Assembly: GCA_002423495.1 (NCBI GenBank)
Contig: DIWN01000007.1
Span: 1 to 20,983 of the forward strand
Direction: 5' to 3'
DNA length: 20,983 bases
From: Anaerolineaceae bacterium UBA6105
GTDB taxonomy: Bacteria > Chloroflexota > Anaerolineae > Anaerolineales > Anaerolineaceae
Both the position numbers and the translations under genes were made by a program. The notes below the pieces were generated by a model. It saw nothing but the letters and a program-made list of their open reading frames with translations, had not been told where the DNA came from and ran no database searches. Positions 1 through 7,000 of the stretch are shown here, one piece after another (positions within the stretch are counted from its first letter, which is position 1; each line of letters starts with the position of its first letter).

Positions 1-1344
1 ACCACCAGCACCATGCAGCAAGAGGCCTCCCGCCGCCTGGGCTACACTGCCCGGCGCACCATGGCCCTGGCGCAGCAGTTGTATGAAGGTATTGACCTGG
101 GCGATGGCGCAGTGGGCCTGATCACCTACATGCGTACCGACTCGGTGCACGTCTCGGCGCAGTCGGTGAACGAAGCGCGCGAATATATCGCCAAAAAGTA
201 CGGAGATGATTACGTGCCGAAGAAAGCGCCGGTCTATCGCACCCGGGCTGCTTCAGCACAGGAAGCCCATGAGGCGATCCGACCCACATCGGTGAAACGC
301 ACTCCTGAGAGCATGAAGAATCACCTGAGCGGTGATCAGTACAAATTGTATAAATTAATCTGGCAGCGTTTTGTTGCCAGCCAGATGTCTCCCGCGCAGA
401 TCGAAACAATCACGGTTGATATTGCTGGCAAAATGGAAAAAGAAACGTACTTGTTCCGGGCAAGCGGCAGTACAACGGTTTTTCCTGGTTACCGGGCATT
501 ATATACCGCCCGCAAGGGGGAAGATGAAAAAGAGGACGAAGACCAGACTGAGCTGCCTCTTGAGTTGTTGGTGGTGGGGCAAAAGCAGCGTTTGCTTGAG
601 CTAAACCCAAGCCAACATTTCACCGAGCCACCACCACGTTTTACAGAAGCTTCGCTGATCCAGGTGCTGGAGGAAAACAAGATTGGCAGACCTTCCACGT
701 ATTCCGCGATCATCACCACGATCCAGGCGCGTGGCTACGTGACGCGCGAATCGAAGCGCCTGATTCCAACCGAAATCGGATTTTTGGTCAACGACCTGGT
801 GGTGGAGTACTTCCCTTCGATTGTGGATATTGAATTTACATCCACCATGGAAGATAAGCTGGATGAAATTGCTCAGGGAGATATCGCTTGGGTGGAGGTG
901 ATCCGGGACTTTTATATCCCATTTAAAGAGAGTCTGGACCATGCCAAAGAGAACATGCCCAAGACAAAAATAAAGCCGGAGCTGATCGGAAGAGAATGCC
1001 CGGAATGTGGCGGGGATTTGGTCTTGCGGACAGGGCGGTTTGGGCGCTTTATCAGTTGCGCGAACTTCCCACAGTGCAAGTACACCGAACCCTGGCTTGA
1101 GAAGATTGGCGTGACTTGTCCGGTTTGCCACGAGGGTGATGTCGTTGAAAAACGCAGCAAACGCGGCAGAGTGTTTTATGGCTGCTCACGTTATCCCGAA
1201 TGCGATTATGTTTCCTGGGATAAACCCCTGGCGAGCGCCTGCCCTAAATGCGGCGGCAACTTAACCACGAAGAATGGCAAGCAGGCTGTCTGCAGTGATT
1301 GCCACTCGCGATTTGAGCTCGATGAGGGTGAGTTGCAGCAGTAA
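1..1344 (+). CDS. topA: DNA topoisomerase I, C-terminal part (5' end outside window)
   Basis: Type IA topoisomerase, which relaxes negatively supercoiled DNA by single-strand passage through a covalent 5'-phosphotyrosine intermediate. The frame is open from base 1, and the four codons before the first ATG (position 13) read T-T-S-T, continuing into MQQEASRRLG as expected inside the family. That ATG is therefore internal and the gene starts upstream of the window. The visible 447 residues include the active-site motif ITYMRTDS, with the catalytic tyrosine at 127-129, and the later conserved segment GRPSTYSAII. The C-terminus carries three four-cysteine zinc-ribbon modules starting near 997, 1114 and 1240, typical of bacterial TopA tails. 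The third is the shortest. The gene ends with TAA and no terminator follows, so transcription may read into the next gene 64 bases downstream. The family call is secure; only the missing N-terminal Toprim region cannot be checked. Confidence 0.97.
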   Translation, partial: TTSTMQQEASRRLGYTARRTMALAQQLYEGIDLGDGAVGLITYMRTDSVHVSAQSVNEAREYIAKKYGDDYVPKKAPVYRTRAASAQEAHEAIRPTSVKRTPESMKNHLSGDQYKLYKLIWQRFVASQMSPAQIETITVDIAGKMEKETYLFRASGSTTVFPGYRALYTARKGEDEKEDEDQTELPLELLVVGQKQRLLELNPSQHFTEPPPRFTEASLIQVLEENKIGRPSTYSAIITTIQARGYVTRESKRLIPTEIGFLVNDLVVEYFPSIVDIEFTSTMEDKLDEIAQGDIAWVEVIRDFYIPFKESLDHAKENMPKTKIKPELIGRECPECGGDLVLRTGRFGRFISCANFPQCKYTEPWLEKIGVTCPVCHEGDVVEKRSKRGRVFYGCSRYPECDYVSWDKPLASACPKCGGNLTTKNGKQAVCSDCHSRFELDEGELQQ

Positions 1345-1357
1345 TTGTAGCGACTGG

Positions 1358-1363
1358 TATAAA
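1358..1363 (+). promoter_or_regulatory. Possible extended -10 box upstream of the 1409 gene
   Basis: TATAAA preceded by TGG forms an extended -10-like element 45 bases before the ATG. No good -35 is present (the best is TTGCAG at 1333-1338, with 19-bp spacing). A start near 1370 would fall inside the left arm of the inverted repeat at 1364-1376, so a transcript from here would lose part of the hairpin that a topA read-through transcript keeps. Weak evidence. Confidence 0.25.
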
Positions 1364-1408
1364 ACCTGCACCTTAAGCAGTAAATAACATTTTCATTGAG
1401 GTGCAGGT
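1364..1408 (+). promoter_or_regulatory. Inverted repeat that can sequester the ribosome-binding site of the 1409 gene
   Basis: Bases 1364-1376 can pair with 1396-1408: 12 Watson-Crick pairs and one G-U (1374 with 1398), enclosing a 19-base loop. The right arm contains the Shine-Dalgarno sequence GAGGTG (1398-1403) and ends directly before the ATG at 1409. In RNA this stem would hide the ribosome-binding site. There is no T-tract after it, so it does not look like an intrinsic terminator. The pairing is seen directly; a role in translational control is inferred. Confidence 0.55.
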
Positions 1409-2572
1409 ATGGAAAACACACTAAACTATGTAAAAGAGAAGCTAAAGGTACCAAGAAACCTGGCAACAGCGGCTGCGGTGGCTGGTTTGGTGCTTGGTTT
1501 GATTATTGGGTGGGTGATTCTGCCTGTGCAGTGGACCGATGCTTCGGCTGAGCATCTACGGGCAGATTTGCGTCAGGATTATCTGCGCAATTTGATCACT
1601 ACCTTTACCCTGAACGGCGACAAAGAAAAAGCCATCCAGCTCTATGGAGAATTGGGCGAGACGGCTGAGTCAACCCTCAGCGACTTGTTGGCGCAGCCAG
1701 GATTTCTCTCCACAGAACAAATTACACGGTTTACGACCGCCCTTGGGATTGCCATCCCTGAGGCGAGTGGAGAGGCAGCCAGCCCTGCGCCCCTGACACT
1801 TGAGGACGGTACGGAAATCCAATTGGACTCTGGCGATGAAATTGAAGCGGGAACAAAATCCAATACCCTGTTGTGGTTGGGTTTTGGTCTGCTGGCAATC
1901 CTTGGCGTCGGTGCCTACCTTGCTTATCGCTACTATTTCAAAGAGCAACCCGTGGAAGAAGGCAAGCCCCTGGATGATGACACATCCAGGAATCGCGTTG
2001 CGCCAGCGGCAGCAAGGCAACCCGCGGCAGTGCCAATGCGCCCGGCAGCAGAACCTGCGCCCGCAGCAGCACCAGCGCAGAGTCAGTCGGTCTTTAAACC
2101 GCCTTTCTTTGGCAATGGCAAGCAATCCAATGGGACAAGCACGAAAAAACCCGTGGCACAGTTTATGTCAACATACGTATTTGGGGACGATCGCTATGAT
2201 GAATCATTTACGTTTGATGCTCCTAACGGCGAGTTCTTAGGCGAGTGTGGCGTGAGCATCTCTGACATTATTGGGGTAGGAGAGCCCAAGAAAATCTCTG
2301 CTTTTGATATCTGGCTTTTCGACAAGAATGACATTCAAACTGTGACGAAAGTTTTGATGAGCAAGCATAGTTACGAGGATCCAACCACACTACAGCGCCT
2401 GGAAATCAGAGGCGAACCAATTTTGGCTGAGCCTGACGGGCAATTTGTGCTCGAAACTGCAACCTTGCGCTTGGAAGGTAGAATCGTGGATGTTATGTAT
2501 GGGGACATGCCCTTACCAGAGGACAGTTACTTCCAGCGCAGCACGGTGGAGCTGGCGATTTACAGGAAGTAA
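1409..2572 (+). CDS. Unrecognised two-span membrane protein with Pro/Ala linker and C-terminal cytoplasmic domain
   Basis: I do not recognise a named family. The 387-residue protein has a short basic N-terminus, a first membrane segment at about residues 19-40, a 110-residue polar region, a second membrane segment at about 153-175, an Ala/Pro-rich linker at about 197-230, and a C-terminal domain from about 250 to 387. The positive-inside rule puts both ends in the cytoplasm and the 41-151 region outside. The external region is rich in charged helices (around DKEKAIQLYGELGETA, which is vaguely tetratricopeptide-like). The C-terminal domain mixes strands and acidic turns (STYVFGDDRYDESF) without a catalytic motif I can name. 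The ATG is supported by GAGGTG five bases upstream, within the inverted repeat described separately. A scaffold or sensor role is possible, but nothing in the sequence proves one. Confidence 0.85.
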   Translation: MENTLNYVKEKLKVPRNLATAAAVAGLVLGLIIGWVILPVQWTDASAEHLRADLRQDYLRNLITTFTLNGDKEKAIQLYGELGETAESTLSDLLAQPGFLSTEQITRFTTALGIAIPEASGEAASPAPLTLEDGTEIQLDSGDEIEAGTKSNTLLWLGFGLLAILGVGAYLAYRYYFKEQPVEEGKPLDDDTSRNRVAPAAARQPAAVPMRPAAEPAPAAAPAQSQSVFKPPFFGNGKQSNGTSTKKPVAQFMSTYVFGDDRYDESFTFDAPNGEFLGECGVSISDIIGVGEPKKISAFDIWLFDKNDIQTVTKVLMSKHSYEDPTTLQRLEIRGEPILAEPDGQFVLETATLRLEGRIVDVMYGDMPLPEDSYFQRSTVELAIYRK

Positions 2573-2576
2573 ATAA

Positions 2577-2590
2577 GCTGATAGCTGATA
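2577..2590 (+). repeat. Two tandem copies of heptamer GCTGATA
   Basis: Two exact head-to-tail copies of GCTGATA lie directly after the stop codon of the 1409 gene and before the terminator. The same heptamer occurs within a longer degenerate period-7 array at 7001-7035. Short, but the shared unit in two intergenic spacers suggests a genome-wide short tandem repeat family. Confidence 0.45.
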
Positions 2591-2597
2591 GTAAAAA

Positions 2598-2626
2598 AAA
2601 ACGGGTTTCGTAAAGGAACCCGTTTT
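2598..2626. terminator. Bidirectional intrinsic terminator between convergent genes
   Basis: A 10-bp perfect stem (AAAACGGGTT at 2598-2607 with AACCCGTTTT at 2617-2626) encloses a 9-base loop. A run of nine A's (2593-2601) on the left becomes a U-tract for transcripts on the minus strand (greA), and TTTT at the right end of the stem serves the plus strand less strongly. Its position between two converging stop codons (2572 and 2646) fits a shared terminator. Confidence 0.85.
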
Positions 2627-2645
2627 GTGTTCGTTGGGTGAGGAA

Positions 2646-3119
2646 TTACTCAATTTTAAGGATTTTGATTTTTAAAATGGATTTGTTGGGGAGGGTGACC
2701 TCGACAGTTTGTCCCTTTTTATGTCCCATCAGGGCAGAGCCCATGGGAGATTCATAAGAAATCTTTCGTTCACGGGGATTAGCTTCGTTGGCTCCAACAA
2801 TGATAAAAGTCTCTTCAGGCTCGTTTTCTTCCTGAATGGTCACGGTATTGCCGATTTGGACGACGGAGGTATTGATGTCTGCCTCCTCTACCAGCGTGGC
2901 AGAGTAGAGGATGGCTTCGATTTGTTGAATTCGTCCTTCAAGGAAGCCTTGATCTTCCTTAGCAGCATGATAATCAGCGTTTTCGGAAAGATCACCCATT
3001 TGGATGGCGTTTTTTAAACGGCGGGCAATTTCCTCGCGCCTGGGACCTTTTAGTTCAGCCAGTTCTTCAAGTAGTTTTGCCTTACCGGCAGGGGTTAAAA
3101 TTTGGGGTGTTAGAGCCAT
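2646..3119 (-). CDS. greA: Transcription elongation factor GreA
   Basis: GreA binds the secondary channel of RNA polymerase and stimulates cleavage of backtracked RNA. The 157-residue length is typical. The N-terminal coiled-coil hairpin (about residues 10-75) carries the signature GDLSENADYHAAKEDQ with the tip acids D43 and E46, and the C-terminal FKBP-like domain includes SPMGSALMGHKKG. The frame can be extended upstream to 3176, but the family N-terminus matches MALTPQILT at 3119 and the extra residues would overlap dgt, so 3119 is chosen. A Shine-Dalgarno AGGAG (3133-3137) overlaps the dgt stop codon with a 13-base spacing. The gene lies 16 bases after dgt and is very probably cotranscribed with it, ending at the terminator at 2598-2626. 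Confidence 0.97.
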   Translation of the reverse strand: MALTPQILTPAGKAKLLEELAELKGPRREEIARRLKNAIQMGDLSENADYHAAKEDQGFLEGRIQQIEAILYSATLVEEADINTSVVQIGNTVTIQEENEPEETFIIVGANEANPRERKISYESPMGSALMGHKKGQTVEVTLPNKSILKIKILKIE

Positions 3120-3135
3120 GATTAGTGTTTTACTC

Positions 3136-4290
3136 CTAAGGTAAAGTTTGTGAATCGAAAAGTCGCAGATGTTCATCGATCGCGAAGCGGTCGGTCATGC
3201 CGGCGATATAATCACAAATTGTGCGCTCGAGACCACGCTGTGGAATGAGCTCCTGGACCGCTTCCGGCAGAGCCGAAGGCGTTTTTTGGTACATTGTGAA
3301 GATATCCGTAATGATGCGTTCCGATTTGACCGACATGCGCACAACGCGATGGTGGCGATAGAGTTTGTTGAACAGGAAATCTTTCAACTCGCGGTTGCGG
3401 CGGTACATATCCTCGCTGAAACCGGCAACATTGAAAGGCAGTTTTTGCAGATCGAGGGAGGAACTAACCTTGCTTTTTCGCAGGTAGCGGTCGATTGACT
3501 GAACCAGGTCAGTGATCTCAAAGTTGATCAAGCGGCGGATGATCTGATGCCGGGAAAGCTCATCAAGCGTCTCACTGCGTCGCCGACCAATACTCTCGTT
3601 CACGATTTCCCAGAGGGCGATTCCATCCAGTTGCGAGGGTGTGATCATCCCGGAGCGCAAGCCATCATCGAGGTCATGGGAGGTGTAGGCCAGTTCGTCC
3701 GCCACGTTGGCGATCTGGGCTTCAAGACTGCCGCGCAACTCGGGGTCATAATTCTGGGCGTCGGCGATATCGTAATCTGTTTCGTGCTTGACCATGCCCT
3801 CGAGAACTTCCCAGCTGAGGTTCAGACCCAGAAAATCCGGATAACGATTTTCAAGTTCTGTGACAATACGCAAGGAATGCTGGTTGTGGTTGAAACCGCC
3901 ATGCTCCTTCATCAGACGTGCCAGGGCAGTTTCGCCGGAGTGACCAAAGGGGGGATGACCGATATCGTGGGCAAGGCAGATCGTTTCCACCAGATCTTCA
4001 TTCGCGCCCAAAGTGCGGGCGACCGAGCGTCCGATTTGAGCGACTTCGATGGAGTGGGTCAGGCGGGTGCGGTAATAATCACCCTCATGATTAATGAACA
4101 CCTGGGTTTTGTACTCGAGCCGGCGAAAGGCCGTGGTATGGATGACGCGTTCGCGGTCGCGCTGATAACGCGTGCGATAGTCCGCCTCTTCTTCAGGATA
4201 CTTCCGACCACGGGAATCCTTGCTGCGAATGCCGTAGGGGGCAAGGATTTGGTCTTCGAGTTCTTCAAGTTGTTGTCTGCTATAAATCAT
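3136..4290 (-). CDS. dgt: dGTPase-like HD-domain triphosphohydrolase
   Basis: Member of the deoxyguanosinetriphosphate triphosphohydrolase-like family (HD superfamily), which hydrolyses dNTPs to nucleoside and triphosphate in a metal-dependent way. The 384-residue protein has the family opening RDRERVIHTTAFRRLEYKTQ, followed by the HD metal ligands: H79 (RTRLTHS), H108-D109 (LAHDIGHPPFGHSGE) and the later aspartate D198 (VADELAYTSHDLDDG). The ATG has a Shine-Dalgarno AGAGG six bases upstream, and a strong promoter lies just before it. It is followed after 16 bases by greA. The exact nucleotide preference cannot be read from the sequence; many homologues are broad or allosterically dNTP-regulated. 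Family call secure, substrate less so. Confidence 0.93.
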   Translation of the reverse strand: MIYSRQQLEELEDQILAPYGIRSKDSRGRKYPEEEADYRTRYQRDRERVIHTTAFRRLEYKTQVFINHEGDYYRTRLTHSIEVAQIGRSVARTLGANEDLVETICLAHDIGHPPFGHSGETALARLMKEHGGFNHNQHSLRIVTELENRYPDFLGLNLSWEVLEGMVKHETDYDIADAQNYDPELRGSLEAQIANVADELAYTSHDLDDGLRSGMITPSQLDGIALWEIVNESIGRRRSETLDELSRHQIIRRLINFEITDLVQSIDRYLRKSKVSSSLDLQKLPFNVAGFSEDMYRRNRELKDFLFNKLYRHHRVVRMSVKSERIITDIFTMYQKTPSALPEAVQELIPQRGLERTICDYIAGMTDRFAIDEHLRLFDSQTLP

Positions 4291-4307
4291 GCAATGCCTC
4301 TGTGGGT

Positions 4308-4337
4308 ATTATACGAGCAATTTTGGGTGAATGTCTA
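4308..4337 (-). promoter_or_regulatory. Sigma70-like promoter for dgt-greA
   Basis: On the minus strand the spacer between ipk and dgt holds TAGACA (4332-4337, five of six matches to TTGACA), an 18-bp spacer and a perfect TATAAT (4308-4313). A start near 4301 would leave a leader of roughly ten bases that includes the dgt Shine-Dalgarno at 4297-4301. The match is good, and it implies that dgt-greA can be expressed independently of the upstream isoprenoid genes. Confidence 0.65.
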
Positions 4338-4339
4338 AG

Positions 4340-5134
4340 TTAGTTGATTGTTGTACCAGTGGCACTGCCATCAAGGGCAAGCCTGAGAGCTCCGGGTGAA
4401 ACCGCTGAAAAGATCTGGACGGAAATCCCGGAAAATTCACGGCAGAGAGCCTGCATTAGCTGCACTTTTGTGACCATCCCGCCGGTAACGTCCTGGCTGG
4501 CTGATCCATTAAGAAATTCTGAAGAATCGGAATGATCCGAGATGTGAGGCAGCAAATGCTGATTATCAGGAAAGTCAGCGTACACGCCTTCGACTTTGCC
4601 AGCTATCAAGATGCGATCAGGACGAATCGAGCGAGCCAGATAGATGAAGAGCTCTTCTGTAGAGAGAATCGTACCGCCGAGGGTGAGGTCAGAAACGACA
4701 TCCCCATAGACGAGGGGTATAAGGCCCAAATGGAAACTCTGGATCAGTGGTTGTAGATTCCAGCCTTTGATCTCGTGATTGTCAGTTGTGATACAAGCCG
4801 ATGGGGGAAAAGACATCAGAGGCAGGTTCAGTGACTGTGCTTGTTCAATGATAATCTGGTTGAGTTTGCGAGCGCTATACCAAACCCGTTGATAACCCAA
4901 GGCATCTTCACGGCAGCGCACACCCTGGCGCGTGCCGTATTGAGCGGCGGCGTGGTGACCAAAGGAACCTGAACCATGCCCAAGCAGCAGCCAATCGGAA
5001 GGGTTATCCGAACGCCATTCAGCGATCTGGCTCAACAGGCCGTTGATCTGCTCGATCAGGGCAGTCTCAGGCTGATCTTTGTCAGTGATTAGTGAGCCAC
5101 CCAGTTTGAGGAAAGTCACTCTCGGATATTGCAT
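4340..5134 (-). CDS. ipk: Isopentenyl phosphate kinase
   Basis: Amino-acid-kinase-fold enzyme that phosphorylates isopentenyl phosphate to isopentenyl diphosphate with ATP, the last step of the alternative mevalonate route. In the 264 residues one sees the N-terminal glycine loop LKLGGSLITDK (10-19), the glycine-rich GHGSGSFGH (52-60) whose final histidine is the family's characteristic phosphate-binding residue, YGDVVSD (143-149), and DVTGGM (215-220) near the C-terminus. The histidine and motif set favour IPK over fosfomycin kinase, glutamate-5-kinase or UMP kinase. It starts five bases after the mevalonate kinase stop, and its Shine-Dalgarno GGGGAG (5143-5148) lies in the last codons of that gene, so the two are coupled. 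The pairing with mevalonate kinase strongly supports the assignment. Confidence 0.93.
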   Translation of the reverse strand: MQYPRVTFLKLGGSLITDKDQPETALIEQINGLLSQIAEWRSDNPSDWLLLGHGSGSFGHHAAAQYGTRQGVRCREDALGYQRVWYSARKLNQIIIEQAQSLNLPLMSFPPSACITTDNHEIKGWNLQPLIQSFHLGLIPLVYGDVVSDLTLGGTILSTEELFIYLARSIRPDRILIAGKVEGVYADFPDNQHLLPHISDHSDSSEFLNGSASQDVTGGMVTKVQLMQALCREFSGISVQIFSAVSPGALRLALDGSATGTTIN

Positions 5135-5139
5135 GTCCG

Positions 5140-6090
5140 TTACTCCCCGGGATTGAGAGAGGTGCTAAAGACATTTGGCGAGCCAGCTGAAATCAGTGCT
5201 TGCGTGACTGCCGCTTCAGTTTCAGGCTTGACAATCGCCACCATATGACCGCCCATGCCTCCGCCAGTGAGTTTTGCGCCAAGCGCGCCAGCCTGCCTGG
5301 CAGCCAGGATCAGGGCGTCCAGTTCGGGGCAGGAAAGCCGAAGCGCAGAGAGATGCTCCTGGTTGGCATTCATTGCTTTGCCAAGCGCTTCAATGTCCGC
5401 AATTTGGCAGGATCGTTTGCTCTGCTGCACCAATTCGGCGATGGCATCCAGGTGAGGTTGAACGGCTTCGAGATTGGTTTCGAGGTCCTGAGCCAATTGA
5501 CCAGTTGATTCCCGGGTGGATTTGCGAACGCCCGAATCTGCAACCACAAAAGTAAACTCACTGATTGGCTGGATGAATTCGATCACCTCTCCACGCTGAT
5601 AGTAAATCGGTTTCTCGTAAGTGATGACGGTGTTATCGATGCCGGATGGGCGGCCGTGTACAGCCTGTTCGGACTGAAAAGCCAGGGTGTTAAGCTCCTG
5701 GGGTTTTAAGGGGTGACCCAGAAAAGCGGACATGGAACGCAGGAGTGAGATGGCTATCGCGGCGCTGGAACCCAGCCCCGCTGCTATCGGCAGTTCAGAG
5801 GTGATGACGATGCGGCATGTGGGTAATCGGCGCAAACCCAGGAATGAAAACAGAAGGTTCAGGGTCAGAGCAAGAAAATGACCTTTTTCAAGCTCGCTAA
5901 GGTCGCTATCTATGCCAAGCGCAGCAACTTTGATATGGATTTTGCCTTGTGGCTGGCCGATAGCTGGCTCGATGGTGGTATGCACCTTGAGACTGTTGAG
6001 GGGGATGGCAATAGCCGGGCTGCCATAGACTACAGCATGCTCACCAAATAGAATCAATTTTCCACAAGCGGATGCGGTTTTTGCGGGCAT
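5140..6090 (-). CDS. mvk: Mevalonate kinase
   Basis: GHMP-superfamily kinase that converts mevalonate to 5-phosphomevalonate. The 316-residue length is usual. Visible motifs are the N-terminal GKLILFGEHAVVYG (10-23), the ATP-binding loop PIAAGLGSSAAIA (101-113), the segment GRPSGIDNTV with catalytic aspartate D152, and the third GHMP motif KLTGGGMGGH (273-282). The GEHAVVYG signature and D152 context separate it from homoserine kinase, galactokinase and phosphomevalonate kinase. It begins eight bases after the prenyltransferase stop; its Shine-Dalgarno GAGGTG (6095-6100) overlaps that stop codon. It is followed by ipk, giving a partial mevalonate operon. The decarboxylase, HMG-CoA reductase and IPP isomerase are not in the window. 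Confidence 0.95.
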   Translation of the reverse strand: MPAKTASACGKLILFGEHAVVYGSPAIAIPLNSLKVHTTIEPAIGQPQGKIHIKVAALGIDSDLSELEKGHFLALTLNLLFSFLGLRRLPTCRIVITSELPIAAGLGSSAAIAISLLRSMSAFLGHPLKPQELNTLAFQSEQAVHGRPSGIDNTVITYEKPIYYQRGEVIEFIQPISEFTFVVADSGVRKSTRESTGQLAQDLETNLEAVQPHLDAIAELVQQSKRSCQIADIEALGKAMNANQEHLSALRLSCPELDALILAARQAGALGAKLTGGGMGGHMVAIVKPETEAAVTQALISAGSPNVFSTSLNPGE

Positions 6091-6098
6091 GTTTCACC

Positions 6099-6971
6099 TC
6101 AATATCTTAGATAGAGAATAAGCATGACAGCCAGACCCCAAAGGAGGATGGCGGCCTGCAAGGGACGGTCTTTTAGTAATATTTCTTCCGGGGCAGAGGC
6201 TGTGTTGAAATTTTGGATCAAGTACATGTAGCGGAAAATGCCGAAGAAGACGAAGGGAATGGTGAGCATCATCGCATAAGAAGGACCCTGCGGATGTGCG
6301 GAGAATGTGTAGAGCATGTATGTGATCAGGATTGCTGCGAGCATGACGATCAAATACTGGTTCAGGAGGGGGATTGAGTAGCCGTTGAGGACTTTTCGAA
6401 ATTCCCCGGCACTGCCTTCCAATAACCTGAGTTCAGCAATACGTTTTCCAAAACCCAGGAAGAGCGCCAGCAAGGCGGTCAGGATGAAAAGCCAGGGGGA
6501 GAAGAAAGAAACAGTGATGACACTGATACCAGCAAGAACACGTAATAAAAAGCCGACTGCAATCACCATCACATCAACAATCATGATGTGCTTGAGCCAT
6601 TTGGAATAAGCCAGCATGAGAAGCGTGTAGCTGATGGAAATGACGCCAAGCTTCCATGACAAGAAAAATGCCAGACTCAAGCCAACCAGGGCAAGGATGA
6701 TTGCCTGGATGATTGCGAATGTTAACGGGAGACGACCCGAAGCAAGCGGGCGATGACATTTTTGGGGGTGTTGCCGGTCGGCTTTCAGATCGATGATGTC
6801 GTTGATGGTGTAGGTGAGCCCGGATACCAGGCAGAAGATGCCGAAAGCAGCCAAAACGCGCAAAGCGGGCACAACTGAAAATAGCTGGGCATCGAAGATG
6901 AGACCAGCGAAAATGACAAAATTTTTCGTCCATTGGCGGGGACGAAGGGTTTCAATCAGGTTTTTCAGCAT
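6099..6971 (-). CDS. UbiA-family prenyltransferase resembling decaprenyl-phosphate phosphoribosyltransferase
   Basis: Integral membrane prenyltransferase of 290 residues with about eight or nine membrane segments. The opening LRPRQWTKN, the first aspartate motif NDIIDLKADRQHP (57-69; D58, D61, D65), the following RPLASG (74-79) and the segment KHIMIVDVMVIAVGFLLRVLAG (D133) are the pattern of the branch that includes decaprenyl-phosphate 5-phosphoribosyltransferase of mycobacteria, rather than menaquinone (MenA) or ubiquinone (UbiA) enzymes. That enzyme transfers phosphoribose from PRPP to a polyprenyl phosphate, giving a lipid-linked pentose precursor. The acceptor chain in this organism is unknown. 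It is the first gene of the unit with mevalonate kinase and ipk, which fits a polyprenyl-phosphate substrate. No Shine-Dalgarno is visible before its ATG. The family call is firm; the exact reaction is an inference from the branch motifs. Confidence 0.85.
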   Translation of the reverse strand: MLKNLIETLRPRQWTKNFVIFAGLIFDAQLFSVVPALRVLAAFGIFCLVSGLTYTINDIIDLKADRQHPQKCHRPLASGRLPLTFAIIQAIILALVGLSLAFFLSWKLGVISISYTLLMLAYSKWLKHIMIVDVMVIAVGFLLRVLAGISVITVSFFSPWLFILTALLALFLGFGKRIAELRLLEGSAGEFRKVLNGYSIPLLNQYLIVMLAAILITYMLYTFSAHPQGPSYAMMLTIPFVFFGIFRYMYLIQNFNTASAPEEILLKDRPLQAAILLWGLAVMLILYLRY

Positions 6972-6978
6972 TTGATTT

Positions 6979-6987
6979 ATATTACCA
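6979..6987 (-). promoter_or_regulatory. Possible extended -10 box giving a leaderless ubiA-like transcript
   Basis: On the minus strand TGG-TAATAT (6987 down to 6979) resembles an extended -10 element and ends seven bases before the ATG at 6971. A start at the normal distance would fall at or next to the ATG, giving a leaderless or nearly leaderless mRNA, consistent with the lack of a Shine-Dalgarno. No convincing -35 is present. Confidence 0.3.
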
Positions 6988-7000
6988 TAAGGAGTGAGCA

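Noticed and set aside
3120..3176. N-terminal extension of GreA by 19 residues
   Set aside because: It would overlap the end of dgt, and the family N-terminus fits the ATG at 3119, which has AGGAG upstream.
3547..4338. 263-codon open frame antisense to dgt
   Set aside because: The opposite strand encodes an HD phosphohydrolase with all metal ligands; the antisense frame has no ribosome-binding site or family features.
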